64,000 bases of DNA from Bacillota bacterium (GTDB taxonomy: Bacteria > Bacillota > Clostridia > Acetivibrionales > DSM-1351): positions 1-64,000 of the forward strand of contig JAEYHZ010000046.1 of the NCBI GenBank assembly GCA_023409265.1, given 5' to 3'. This document shows positions 34,311-42,904 of the stretch, in pieces (within the stretch, counting starts at the first letter, position 1; every line of letters begins with the position of its first letter). The notes below the pieces were generated by a model. It searched no databases and was not told the origin of the DNA. It worked only from the letters and a program-made list of their open reading frames with translations. The position numbers and the translations under genes are program-made.

Positions 34311-35087
34311 TTGCTTAACGAAGAAAATATTATCGCGAAATGGAATGCTGACGTGTACGATCAGAATGTCGACGAAAATAACGACATTGAATTTTTACTA
34401 TCGGTGATAGGTTCTGCACCTCAAAAAATACTTGAAGTTTGCTGTGGCAGCGGAAGAATTTTGATACCGCTTGCCAAGGCCCGGCATAATGTTACAGGCT
34501 TTGACATGGATGAGTTTATGCTTAGCCGTATTGTGGCTAAGGCGGATGGATTAAATAATATTGCCTGGGGCAAGACTGACGCGGTGAAAGGAAACTGGGG
34601 AACAGGTTTTGATGTTGTGGTATTAGCTGCTAATATTCTGTTCAACATCATATCTGATTTGGAATATAAAAAGGCACAGGAATTGTTTATTCAGAAGGCG
34701 GCAGGCGCGCTGAAGCCAGGTGGTTACGTCTATATCGATTATCAGTATTTTTTATATCCGGAAAAAGTTTTCGGAAATCCTGACGAGAGTATCATTTGGG
34801 AAGGAAACGACAGTGACGGCAACTATGGAAAAATGATATTACTGGACAGCAAGTTTGACAAGAATACCGGTATTATCACATTCACCCGTAGGTTTGAACT
34901 ATTACTTAAAAGCGGCGAAGTTATCAAAAGAGATATATCCTGTTTAAAACATTTCGCCACGCTTGAAGAAATTCACAGATGGTTATCAAATACCGGATTT
35001 ATTGTGGAGCAGGAATATGGAGATTATAAGCGCAATCCTATCAGTGAAACAACGTGCCGGTCAATCATCTACGCACGGAAAGAATAA
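34311..35087 (+). CDS. Class I SAM-dependent methyltransferase
   Basis: Two starts are possible: ATG 34296 has no SD, while TTG 34311 has GGAGG eight bases before it and is preferred (258 residues; 263 from the ATG). The Rossmann-fold SAM site is clear: motif I ILEVCCGSGRILIPLA, motif II GFDMDEF, then WGKTDAV and VVVLAANILFNI, and LKPGGYVYIDYQYF as the later core strand. The substrate is not evident; the sequence fits general Methyltransf_25-type enzymes and not Erm rRNA methylases. A leader peptide and competing hairpins upstream suggest that translation is regulated. Confidence 0.82.
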   Translation: MLNEENIIAKWNADVYDQNVDENNDIEFLLSVIGSAPQKILEVCCGSGRILIPLAKARHNVTGFDMDEFMLSRIVAKADGLNNIAWGKTDAVKGNWGTGFDVVVLAANILFNIISDLEYKKAQELFIQKAAGALKPGGYVYIDYQYFLYPEKVFGNPDESIIWEGNDSDGNYGKMILLDSKFDKNTGIITFTRRFELLLKSGEVIKRDISCLKHFATLEEIHRWLSNTGFIVEQEYGDYKRNPISETTCRSIIYARKE

Positions 35088-35499
35088 TTTTATTAAATTA
35101 AAGTAAAGTATATGAAACAAATTATTAACACTTCTCCTAAAGGTATGGGAGCTTCTCAAGTATACAGAATTGCAATATATGCTTGATACTTTTTCAGAAA
35201 ACTCCAAACTGGGTAAGATTTTTGTTGATGGAGGGATAAATTCAAATACTTGTAATTTATCTTTAAAGCTTTTGCTGTTCTTTGGAGGAAAATTATTAAA
35301 GGATTATTTGGATTTGTTATATTAACAACCAGGTTATGACAATATTGCTTCTGTAAATACAGCGTTATCATGCCAATTTAAAAAAGTTAGATTATCCCAT
35401 ATTGTTTGTAAAATTATAGAAATATGGAAGAGGCGAGCTTATACTTTGGTACAGGCTCGGATTTCTTCCGGATACCGACATAAAATAAAAACTTTAAGC
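35088..35499. other. Gene-free stretch, possible short gene remnant
   Basis: 412 bases between convergent genes. At 35167-35325 the plus strand has 52 open codons ending in a stop, with protein-like segments such as Lys-Ile-Phe-Val-Asp-Gly-Gly-Ile-Asn-Ser-Asn, reminiscent of the V-D-G-G motif of FGGY sugar kinases. There is no start site and the similarity is too short to trust. No good terminator was seen for either flanking gene. Confidence 0.3.
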
Positions 35500-36471
35500 T
35501 CATTTAAAGTTATTCGCAGTCTCACTCCACATGGATGGATTATCAAGTACTTTATCAACAATTTCCAAATAGGAAGATACACTATGGCACTTTTTAATTT
35601 TCTTCATAAGTTTCCCGTCCCTGTCTATATGAACGGAAATGTACGACCAAAACTCTTTCATTTTGTCACACAAATGCTTGTCACCTGAAAGGATATTTTT
35701 ATAGTAATAGAAAATATTATCATGAAATTTCTTAATCATGCTCATTTTATTTTCAGTTGGAATCAACCTGCCTTTTATGGCAGCTGGCAGAAATGGATCA
35801 CTAAGGGCTCCTCTGCCCAGCATGAAATTGGTGATTGTAGGGAAGCGGCGGCTGATATTCAAAAAGTCAGTACAGGTGTATATGTCTCCATTGTATGTAA
35901 TGTTGTGTCTGCAGGCCGAAGCAAGGGCTTCAAAGGAATCCGGATCAACTCTGCCGGTATACATTTGAATGCCGGTTCGGGCATGAATAATAACACCTCC
36001 CAGAGGATATTCATTGAGTATCTCAATAACTTTCATTCCTTCTTCAGGATTATTCAGCCCAAGTCTCATTTTTACAGTCAGTTTATAGTCAATGTCGGAA
36101 CAAACAATATCCAGGAACTCTTTAATCATATCCGTAAAAGGGAGGAGTCCTGAGCCTTTTTTCTTATTGGTAACCATGGGGAAGGGACAGCCTATATTCC
36201 AGTTTATTTCATTGTAGCCCAGATCAACAATAGCTGAAGAAAAAAGCCTGAAGTCTGTCCCACTATTGCCAAGAAGCTGAGGAACAACCTTAAGGTTAGG
36301 ATCATTATACTCTGGAAGAATATCTTTTAAAAGCGATTTACTTATCCTGCTGTGGTCGGTTGTGGCGATGAAAGGAGAATAATACTTGTCAATACCTCCG
36401 AATATATCATTAAATGTGTTTCTGTAACATGCTGTTGTCATACTCTGAATAGGGGCTAAAAAAAGATTCAT
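35500..36471 (-). CDS. tRNA-dihydrouridine synthase family protein
   Basis: 323 residues starting at an ATG behind TAGGAGAA. The TIM-barrel FMN enzyme signatures are present: LAPIQSMTTACYRNTF at the N-terminus (Dus begin with LAPM-x-x-x-T), PQLLGNSGTDF, the catalytic-Cys segment NWNIGCPFPMVTNKKKGSGLL, LTVKMRLGL, IIHARTGIQMYTG and FMLGRGAL. Dus enzymes reduce uridine in tRNA D-loops using NADPH and FMN. It belongs to the shorter, more divergent clostridial branch and not to canonical DusB. Position specificity is unknown. It lies downstream of the opp operon but is separated by hairpins and has its own SD. Confidence 0.9.
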   Translation of the reverse strand: MNLFLAPIQSMTTACYRNTFNDIFGGIDKYYSPFIATTDHSRISKSLLKDILPEYNDPNLKVVPQLLGNSGTDFRLFSSAIVDLGYNEINWNIGCPFPMVTNKKKGSGLLPFTDMIKEFLDIVCSDIDYKLTVKMRLGLNNPEEGMKVIEILNEYPLGGVIIHARTGIQMYTGRVDPDSFEALASACRHNITYNGDIYTCTDFLNISRRFPTITNFMLGRGALSDPFLPAAIKGRLIPTENKMSMIKKFHDNIFYYYKNILSGDKHLCDKMKEFWSYISVHIDRDGKLMKKIKKCHSVSSYLEIVDKVLDNPSMWSETANNFK

Positions 36472-36592
36472 AAAATATATTCTCCTAAGTAATCTGCAAT
36501 TTCTAAAACCTAAAATATATTATAACTTGATAAAAGTAATAAATACAGATATGAAAATCGGCTGTACTTATTTTTGGGTGCTAATTATGGCA

Positions 36593-36628
36593 AGAGCTCT
36601 GTCTCAGAATTCATTATCGCAGAGCTCT
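36593..36628. repeat. Perfect inverted repeat between the dus and opp genes
   Basis: AGAGCTCTG and CAGAGCTCT flank an 18-base loop. There is no T tract. It lies within the 307-bp gap 36472-36778. Confidence 0.5.
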
Positions 36629-36691
36629 ATTGCAGTGTATTTTCGTAACTCATTTTCGGCGAGCTCATTTAAAGATTGCCTGCAAACCGTG

Positions 36692-36738
36692 AAAAACCTC
36701 CTGAAAGCACTATTTAAAGCTGTTCTCAGGAGGTTTTT
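36692..36738 (-). terminator. Terminator of the opp operon
   Basis: AAAAACCTCCTGAA and TTCTCAGGAGGTTTTT arms (about 13 bp), with T tracts usable on either strand; 40 bases after the oppF stop. Confidence 0.8.
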
Positions 36739-36778
36739 ATGATTAATTCTATTTAGTCTACCCAGTGATGATATATTT

Positions 36779-37744
36779 CTAATACAGCTTGCATGCCACG
36801 AAATGTCCGGGTGAAACTTCTTTCAAGCCCGGCTCATGTTTTTCACAGCCGTCTATTTTCTTAAAGCAGCGTGAGCAGAATCGGCAGCCTTCGGGAAGAT
36901 CGATTGGGCTTGGTACGTCACCAGAAAGAATTATACGCTGCTTTTTCTTTGTAGGATCTACAGAAGGTATTGCCGACAGCAGCGCCTGTGTATACGGATG
37001 CAGCGGATTGGAGTACAACTCCTTCTTCGGTGCTATTTCCACCAGCTTGCCAAGATACATAACACCAACCCGGTCACTGATGTGTTTTACTACGTTCAAG
37101 CCGTGAGCTATGAACAGGTAAGTGAGACCAAACTCTTCCTTTAACTCGTCAAGCAGGTTCAGCACCTGTGCCTGAATTGATACATCCAGTGCAGAAACCG
37201 GCTCGTCACAAACAATCAGCTTTGGCTGAACTGCCAGTGCACGGGCAATTCCCACACGCTGACGCTGTCCTCCTGAAAATTCGTGGGGGTAACGGTTACG
37301 CTGATGGTTGGCAAGTCCGACACAATTCAGGAGATAAGTTACCCTGCTTTCGATCTTTTCCTTTGGCAGCAGGTTATTAATTCTGATTGGTTCAGCAATA
37401 ATGTCACCGACTGTCATTCTTGGGTTAAGAGATGCGTAAGGATCCTGAAAAATAAGCTGTATATCCTTGCTGTAAGTACGGCGCTTGGCCTCCGAGAGTT
37501 TTGTAAGCTCAGTGCCTTCAAAAACAATTTCTCCTTCAGTTGGAGCGTAAAGATTAACCAGCATCTTTCCAATAGTGGTTTTTCCACAGCCTGATTCACC
37601 GACCAGGCCTAAGGTTTCACCCTTGTTTATGCTAAAGGAAACGTCATCAGTAGCTTTTAATACCGAGGTAGGACGACCGAAAAAGTCATGTTCCAATGTG
37701 AAATACTTCTTAAGATTTTTTACTTCAACCAGGACTTCACTCAT
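36779..37744 (-). CDS. oppF: Oligopeptide/dipeptide ABC importer ATPase, OppF/DppF type
   Basis: 321 residues. Complete ABC motifs: Walker A GESGCGKT at 49-56, Q-loop LIFQDPYASLNPRM, signature SGGQRQRVGIARAL, Walker B LIVCDEPVSALD and His switch FIAHGLNVV. The C-terminal oligo_HPY domain has LHPYTQALLSAIP and the cysteine-rich GCRFCSRC...CEKHEP segment, which binds an Fe-S cluster in several homologues. It hydrolyses ATP with OppD to drive peptide import. It overlaps the oppD stop codon by four bases, indicating translational coupling. Confidence 0.93.
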   Translation of the reverse strand: MSEVLVEVKNLKKYFTLEHDFFGRPTSVLKATDDVSFSINKGETLGLVGESGCGKTTIGKMLVNLYAPTEGEIVFEGTELTKLSEAKRRTYSKDIQLIFQDPYASLNPRMTVGDIIAEPIRINNLLPKEKIESRVTYLLNCVGLANHQRNRYPHEFSGGQRQRVGIARALAVQPKLIVCDEPVSALDVSIQAQVLNLLDELKEEFGLTYLFIAHGLNVVKHISDRVGVMYLGKLVEIAPKKELYSNPLHPYTQALLSAIPSVDPTKKKQRIILSGDVPSPIDLPEGCRFCSRCFKKIDGCEKHEPGLKEVSPGHFVACKLY

Positions 37745-38724
37745 GCTCCTTTACCTCCTTTTTTTTCATCCTCATAAAGGAAGCAGCGTACTTTATGGCC
37801 ATCCTTCTCAACCAACCGGGGCATTTCCTCACGGCAGCGGTCCATACACCTGTCGCAGCGGTCGGAGAACGGGCAGCCTGTCGGCATATTCAATGGATTT
37901 GGCACCATACCCTTTATCATATAGAGAGGTTCCTCATTCTCATCCTCAAGTCTTGGGATGGAACGAAGCAAGCCAAGTGTATAAGGATGGAGAGGATTCT
38001 CAAACAGCGAACGCACATCTGCTTCCTCAACAATTTTACCGCAGTACATAACTATTACATGATCAGCAGCCTCGGATACGACGCCCAGGTCGTGGGTGAT
38101 GAGCATAACTGCCATATTGAACTTTTCACGCATATGGTACAGCAGATCCAGTATCTGGGCCTGTATGGTTACATCCAGCGCTGTAGTCGGTTCATCGGCA
38201 ATCAGAAGCTCGGGGTTTCCAATTAATGCCATAGCAATCATAACTCTTTGCCGCATACCGCCGCTCATCTGGTGCGGGTAGTCGTAGGCACGCTTTTCGG
38301 CAGAAGGTATTCCAACAATCTCCAGCATTTCAATTGTACGCTTAAGAGCCTCCTTTTTTGAGACCTTCATGTGTGTCATAATGCTTTCCATGATCTGATC
38401 CTTGATCCTGTAAACAGGATTTAAGGATGTCATTGGCTCCTGAAAAATCATTGAGATCTGATTTCCGCGTACTGCCCGCTTCTCAGCCTTGCTCATCTTT
38501 AACAGATCCCTGCCCTTGAAAAGGATTTCGCCGCCGGCTACACGGCCCGGGTCCTGAAGCAGGCCCATTATGGAAAGGGAAGTAACACTTTTTCCAGACC
38601 CTGATTCACCTACTATTGCAAGAATTTTACCTTTATCTATGGAAAAGCTGATATCATCAACAGCATTTACTACACCTTTTTTCAGTTTGAATTCTGTTTT
38701 TAAATTTTTTACTTCAAGTAACAT
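37741..38724 (-). CDS. oppD: Oligopeptide/dipeptide ABC importer ATPase, OppD/DppD type
   Basis: 327 residues. Walker A GESGSGKS at 39-46, MIFQEPMTSLNPVY Q-loop, signature MSGGMRQRVMIAMAL, Walker B LLIADEPTTALD and ITHDLGVVSE. The oligo_HPY tail contains LHPYTLGLLRSIP and a cysteine cluster GCPFSDRCDRCMDRC. It is the partner ATPase of OppF. It follows oppC by 12 bases within the operon. The order A-B-C-D-F is the usual one for Opp/Dpp systems. Confidence 0.93.
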   Translation of the reverse strand: MLLEVKNLKTEFKLKKGVVNAVDDISFSIDKGKILAIVGESGSGKSVTSLSIMGLLQDPGRVAGGEILFKGRDLLKMSKAEKRAVRGNQISMIFQEPMTSLNPVYRIKDQIMESIMTHMKVSKKEALKRTIEMLEIVGIPSAEKRAYDYPHQMSGGMRQRVMIAMALIGNPELLIADEPTTALDVTIQAQILDLLYHMREKFNMAVMLITHDLGVVSEAADHVIVMYCGKIVEEADVRSLFENPLHPYTLGLLRSIPRLEDENEEPLYMIKGMVPNPLNMPTGCPFSDRCDRCMDRCREEMPRLVEKDGHKVRCFLYEDEKKGGKGA

Positions 38725-38736
38725 GTCTGCACCACC

Positions 38737-39660
38737 TTAATTCTTTCTGGATTTCGGGTCGAGAGCATCCCTCAGACCGTCACCCAAAAGATTGAATGCC
38801 AATACTGTAATTGTAATCGCTATACCGGGGAAAATCAGTGTGTAGGGAGCTGTAAAAATAAAGCCCCTGGCACGTCCCAGCATGTCGCCCCACTCTGCCA
38901 CAGGAGGCTGTACTCCAAGCCCTAAAAATCCAAGAGCTGCTGTATCCAGAACTGCTGTGGAGATTCCAAGTGTTGCCCTTACAACAATGGAAGAAAGCAC
39001 ATTCGGTAAAATGTGTTTAAAAATAATCCTGCTGTTTTTATTTCCGATAACCCGTGCAGCCTGAACATAATCGTTTTCCTTTACCGAAAGGATGCTACCT
39101 CGTACAATACGCGCATACTCAGGGATTGAGACAAGTCCGATTGCAATAACCGCCTTATCTATACCTTTCCCCAGGGCGGCCATAAAGGCAATGGCCAGTA
39201 GGATCGAGGGTATGGCAAGCATCATATCCATAAAACGCATAATAATTATATCTGATTTACCGCCGAAATAACCTGCAATGGAACCGAGTACGACGCCGAT
39301 TGTCAGGGAGATAATTACAGCACTTAAGCCGACGGTAAGTGAAATTCGTGCGCCCGAAATAATTCTGCTTAATATGTCACGTCCAAGCTGGTCTGTTCCG
39401 AACCAATGCTGGGGACCTGGTTTTATAAAGCTCTTTGACATGTCGGACAGATTGGGGTCATAAGGGCTAATAATTGGTCCTAATAAAGCGATTAAAAGCA
39501 GAAAAACAATAATACATAATCCAGCTACAGCAGCATGATTCTCACGCAGGGCTTCCCACATCTCTTTGAGCTGAGACTCCGGTTTCTCAAGAGGAAGGGC
39601 TTCCTGTAATGAATTCTCGTCTGCTGAGGATTTTAAAGTTTTCAGTTTCATAAAAGTCAA
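38737..39660 (-). CDS. oppC: Oligopeptide/dipeptide ABC importer permease, OppC/DppC type
   Basis: 307 residues. An N-terminal cytoplasmic tail and the OppC_N helix (AVAGLCIIVFLLLIALLGPIIS) are followed by the GPQHWFGTDQLGRDILSR signature of OppC/DppC proteins. About five further membrane helices and the EAA loop KENDYVQAARVIGNKNSRIIFKHILPN follow; this loop docks to the ATPases. It forms the channel with OppB, and its start overlaps the oppB stop (ATGA). Confidence 0.93.
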   Translation of the reverse strand: MTFMKLKTLKSSADENSLQEALPLEKPESQLKEMWEALRENHAAVAGLCIIVFLLLIALLGPIISPYDPNLSDMSKSFIKPGPQHWFGTDQLGRDILSRIISGARISLTVGLSAVIISLTIGVVLGSIAGYFGGKSDIIIMRFMDMMLAIPSILLAIAFMAALGKGIDKAVIAIGLVSIPEYARIVRGSILSVKENDYVQAARVIGNKNSRIIFKHILPNVLSSIVVRATLGISTAVLDTAALGFLGLGVQPPVAEWGDMLGRARGFIFTAPYTLIFPGIAITITVLAFNLLGDGLRDALDPKSRKN

Positions 39661-40682
39661 GCCTCCTTCTTGGAAAATTTAATTCTTGGATCAAGAAATG
39701 CATAGAAAATATCTACAACAAGATTGATCAATACGAAAATACATGCAATAAGTAATACGATACCCTGAACTACAGGGAAATCCGATTTCAGGATACATTC
39801 AACGGTATAATGTCCTATGCCGGGCCATGAGAAAACTGTTTCGGTAAGCACTGCACCACCCAGCAATGAGCCCAGCTGCAACCCGATAACAGTAGTAACC
39901 GGTATCATTGCATTACGGAGTGCATGGTGGGTAATTACTCTGCCGTCCTTAATGCCTTTAGCCTTGGCAGTACGGATATAATCCTGATTTAAAGTGTCCA
40001 GCATGCTGGAACGGGTCATTCTTGTTATGATAGCCATGGAATACATCCCAAGAGCCAAAGCAGGAAGTATGAGATGCTTCAAAGCGTCCACGAAGGCTTC
40101 CATATCACCTGAAACCAAAGTGTCAATCAGATAAAAGCCTGTACCGTCATAGGGCTGCAGCAGAGGATCAATTCTGCTTCCGGAAGGCAATATATGCAGT
40201 ATGCCTGAGAACAGGATTATAAGCAAAATACCCAGCCAGAATATTGGCATTGATACACCTATTAATGCAAGAATCATTCCCGAATGGTCAAAAATAGAAT
40301 TCTTCCTTACCGCAGAAATAGCACCAATCAGGATTCCTATTATTGATGCCAAAATAATTGCTGCTATGGCAAGTTCTATTGTAGCCGGAAAACGGGACAT
40401 TATTTCTTTAAGCACCGGAGTTTTAGTGTAATAGGAGGTTCCGAAATCCCCGGTAAAAGCGCCTTTGATAAAATCAAAATATTGAATATAAATGGGAGAA
40501 TTTAAGCCATTTGCTTCTCGCCATTTTTCTACAGTCTCAGCTGTAGCATGTTGTCCGAGGACAATGGGAGCGGGGTCGGGTGAAAATACCCGCATTATAA
40601 GAAATACTATGACAGAGACTCCAAGAAGAACCGGAATCAGCATAAGTATGCGTTTGACTATATATTTTAACATCTTTAACAA
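39657..40682 (-). CDS. oppB: Oligopeptide/dipeptide ABC importer permease, OppB/DppB type
   Basis: 341 residues with six predicted membrane helices. The N-terminus IVKRILMLIPVLLGVSVIVFLIMR is typical of OppB, as are GDFGTSYYTKTPVL and the EAA loop LNQDYIRTAKAKGIKDGRVITHHALRNAMIPV. It pairs with OppC. It lies 344 bases after oppA, a gap filled with stem-loops, so expression relative to the binding protein is probably reduced. Confidence 0.93.
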   Translation of the reverse strand: MLKMLKYIVKRILMLIPVLLGVSVIVFLIMRVFSPDPAPIVLGQHATAETVEKWREANGLNSPIYIQYFDFIKGAFTGDFGTSYYTKTPVLKEIMSRFPATIELAIAAIILASIIGILIGAISAVRKNSIFDHSGMILALIGVSMPIFWLGILLIILFSGILHILPSGSRIDPLLQPYDGTGFYLIDTLVSGDMEAFVDALKHLILPALALGMYSMAIITRMTRSSMLDTLNQDYIRTAKAKGIKDGRVITHHALRNAMIPVTTVIGLQLGSLLGGAVLTETVFSWPGIGHYTVECILKSDFPVVQGIVLLIACIFVLINLVVDIFYAFLDPRIKFSKKEA

Positions 40683-40701
40683 CCTTTCCCTAATATCTTT
40701 G

Positions 40702-40828
40702 GAACAAAGTCGTTTCGCGACTTGTTCTTCTCAAGGAACTAAAGTTCCGGGAACCCTAGGTTCCCTTCGACGAAACATTTGGTGTTTCTTAGCACCCTCC
40801 TCAAAACGGGAAGGGGATTCCCCTTTCC
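40702..40828. repeat. Array of five consecutive stem-loops between oppA and oppB
   Basis: In 127 bases there are five separate inverted repeats: GAACAAAGTCG/CGACTTGTTC (40702-40727), GGAACT/AGTTCC (40735-40748), GGGAACC/GGTTCCC (40749-40765), GAAACA/TGTTTC (40772-40788) and GGAAGGGG/CCCCTTTCC (40809-40828). The segment is much more GC-rich and structured than other gaps. No reading frame explains it. Confidence 0.65.
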
Positions 40829-40931
40829 AAGCCCCATGTTAAGGAAGCTTTCAAATATTCTCAAAATGCCATATATGACAAGTTTAATTCTTGAAATTAC
40901 AGCATATTTTTCCTTAACATTAAAATAATAT

Positions 40932-40964
40932 CTGCCAGAAGCGTAAGACAAAAGCTTCTGGCAG
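40932..40964 (-). terminator. Stem-loop downstream of oppA
   Basis: CTGCCAGAAGC/GCTTCTGGCAG, 11 bp perfect, about 60 bases after the oppA stop. On the minus strand an AT-rich tail follows (ATATTATTTT), so partial termination is likely. Confidence 0.7.
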
Positions 40965-41026
40965 CATATATCAGTGGAGATGTGTCTTCGAAAGTACGAA
41001 AACTTTAAATTATAGAACTCAGTTAA

Positions 41027-42643
41027 TTAGTTTTTTGAAGCTTCGGAAAGGAATATAACTCCGGTTGTATGGTAGTTGAAGTCCTTAACATTGCTTCTGT
41101 AACCAACCAGTGTTGTAGCATGAGATATTGGAAGCCAAACAGCTTCTTTTGCAGCTAACTTTTCAAGCTCTGTATAAATCTTGTTACGTTCAGCACCGTT
41201 TGGTATTATAAGACCTTTGGCTATTAATTCCTTGTATGCCGCATTGTCATAACGCGCAACATTCATTCTCGGATCTTTATCAGCCATCAGGTTCATAAAG
41301 TTATCAGGATCACCGTTATCACCTATCCAGCCATAGAAGCAGATGTCATAATCTCCTGCTTTAACTTTTTCCTTGTAAGTTGTCCAGTCAAAAGCATCGA
41401 TTGTTGCTGTTACACCCACATTTTTGAGGTAACCCTGAATTGCTTCTGCAAGAGCCTGACCGTTAGCTGTATTGTAAGGTCTGGGGTTTGTGTATGTGAT
41501 TATATGTAAGTTGGTAACACCTGCGCCTGAAAGAGCTGTCTTTGCAGCAGCCTGATCGAAGGCAACCTGAGCTATGCTTGAATCAAAGCCTGGAATAAAG
41601 GATGGAAGAACTGAGGTTGCCGGTTCAGCGTAACCCTGGTACAAGCTCTTTACAAGTTCAGGAACATTTATTGCCTGAGAAATTGCAGTACGTACCTTCA
41701 CATCGTTAAAAGGAGTCTTGGTGGTATTATAAGCCAAATAGTTAATGTTCATACCGGGTGCCTTATATATCTTGTTTCCTGAATCTTCTATCTGTTTAAC
41801 TACAGTTGCATCGATTCCGTCAATTATATCTGCTTCACCATTATTTAATGCAACTACTCTTGCGGAGTTGTCAGGAATAAACTTGAAAATAACGTTTGAA
41901 GTTACAGCCTTTGTTCCCCAGTAGTTGTCGTTTCTCTTAAGAACGATATTCTGGCCTTTTGTCCAGCTAACAAAGGTGTAAGGACCTGTTCCAACCGGGT
42001 GTTCGTTTACATTGTTGCCGTTTTCCTCTAAAGCTTTTGGACTAATAATCGGTGCGCCCATGCACATTGCAAGGTTGTTGAGGAATGGTGTGCTTGGAGC
42101 GGTCATGTTGATTTTAACAGTATAGTCATCTACAACCTCAACATCCTTTACAGAACCAAATACAAAACCTGCATAAACCATATCCTCAGTCACCTTAGGT
42201 GGCAGCTGACGGTCAATGTTTATTTTTACGGCTTGAGCATTAAAATCAGTACCATCCTGGAATTTTACGCCCTTTCTAAGATGGAAGGTGTAGGAAAGTC
42301 CATCACTGCTGACATCCCAGCTTTCTGCAAGAGAAGGTTCAATTTGTGTTGAATCCTTGTTGTACTTCAAAAGTCCTTCATAAATGTTTACTATGATTTT
42401 TCCGGATTCACCGTCATCTACAAGTGCAGGATCAAGGCCTCTGGGATCTGCACCCTGTGCATAAATAATTGTGTCCTGTGCTCTGCTCTTGGTAGTTGTA
42501 CCTGATGATGCAGTTGATGCTTGAGCTCCTGATGTACCCGCCGTAGAATCGGCAGATTTGTCACTCTGTCCGCAGCCTGCCAGACCTGTCAAGGTCAAAA
42601 CAGCTGATAAAGCCAGAGCTAATACTCTTTTGGTTCCTTTCAT
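41027..42643 (-). CDS. oppA: Peptide-binding lipoprotein of the Opp/Dpp importer (SBP family 5)
   Basis: 538 residues, SD GAGGGA. Lipoprotein signal with lipobox LAGC (Cys24), then a Ser/Thr/Ala linker. The family-5 solute-binding fold is evident from DPRGLDPALVDDGESGKIIVNIYEGLLKY, LAESWDVSSDGLSYTFHLRKGVKFQDG, PVGTGPYTFVSW and YNTTKTPFNDVKVRTAISQAIN. It captures di- or oligopeptides outside the membrane for OppBCDF. The sequence flavour is nearer to dipeptide (DppA/GsiB-like) than to long-peptide OppA, so specificity is uncertain. Confidence 0.9.
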   Translation of the reverse strand: MKGTKRVLALALSAVLTLTGLAGCGQSDKSADSTAGTSGAQASTASSGTTTKSRAQDTIIYAQGADPRGLDPALVDDGESGKIIVNIYEGLLKYNKDSTQIEPSLAESWDVSSDGLSYTFHLRKGVKFQDGTDFNAQAVKINIDRQLPPKVTEDMVYAGFVFGSVKDVEVVDDYTVKINMTAPSTPFLNNLAMCMGAPIISPKALEENGNNVNEHPVGTGPYTFVSWTKGQNIVLKRNDNYWGTKAVTSNVIFKFIPDNSARVVALNNGEADIIDGIDATVVKQIEDSGNKIYKAPGMNINYLAYNTTKTPFNDVKVRTAISQAINVPELVKSLYQGYAEPATSVLPSFIPGFDSSIAQVAFDQAAAKTALSGAGVTNLHIITYTNPRPYNTANGQALAEAIQGYLKNVGVTATIDAFDWTTYKEKVKAGDYDICFYGWIGDNGDPDNFMNLMADKDPRMNVARYDNAAYKELIAKGLIIPNGAERNKIYTELEKLAAKEAVWLPISHATTLVGYRSNVKDFNYHTTGVIFLSEASKN

Positions 42644-42718
42644 GATAAAATCCCTCTTTTCATTATTTTTTTATCTACTATGCTTTCCTTCTAACACTGT
42701 AGTGTGCTAAAACGATAT

Positions 42719-42752
42719 TTAAAAACGCTTAACATGAAAATGTTAAGCGTCT
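42719..42752 (-). terminator. Terminator of the GH36/GPH operon
   Basis: Read on the minus strand, ACGCTTAACA/TGTTAAGCGT is followed by TTTTT; it lies about 150 bases after the symporter stop and just upstream of oppA. Confidence 0.85.
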
Positions 42753-42904
42753 TTGCTTAAATCAAAATAATTTTATCATTATTTTTGCAAGCTTTCAATA
42801 TAAAAATATCATTTTTAAAAATGCTTTGAATTGTCTGACGCAAAATATGTATATTCTAGAGTTATTACGTAAATCAGGATTTTGAATTCTGCATTTCGAC
42901 ACTT

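Noticed and set aside
35167..35325. Fragment with Val-Asp-Gly-Gly reminiscent of an FGGY sugar kinase
   Set aside because: Only about 50 codons without a start and a four-residue match; too little to call a pseudogene, so recorded only as part of the gene-free stretch.
35722..36153. Plus-strand frame of 143 codons opposite the dus gene
   Set aside because: Antisense to a gene with clear Dus motifs; no SD and no recognisable domain.
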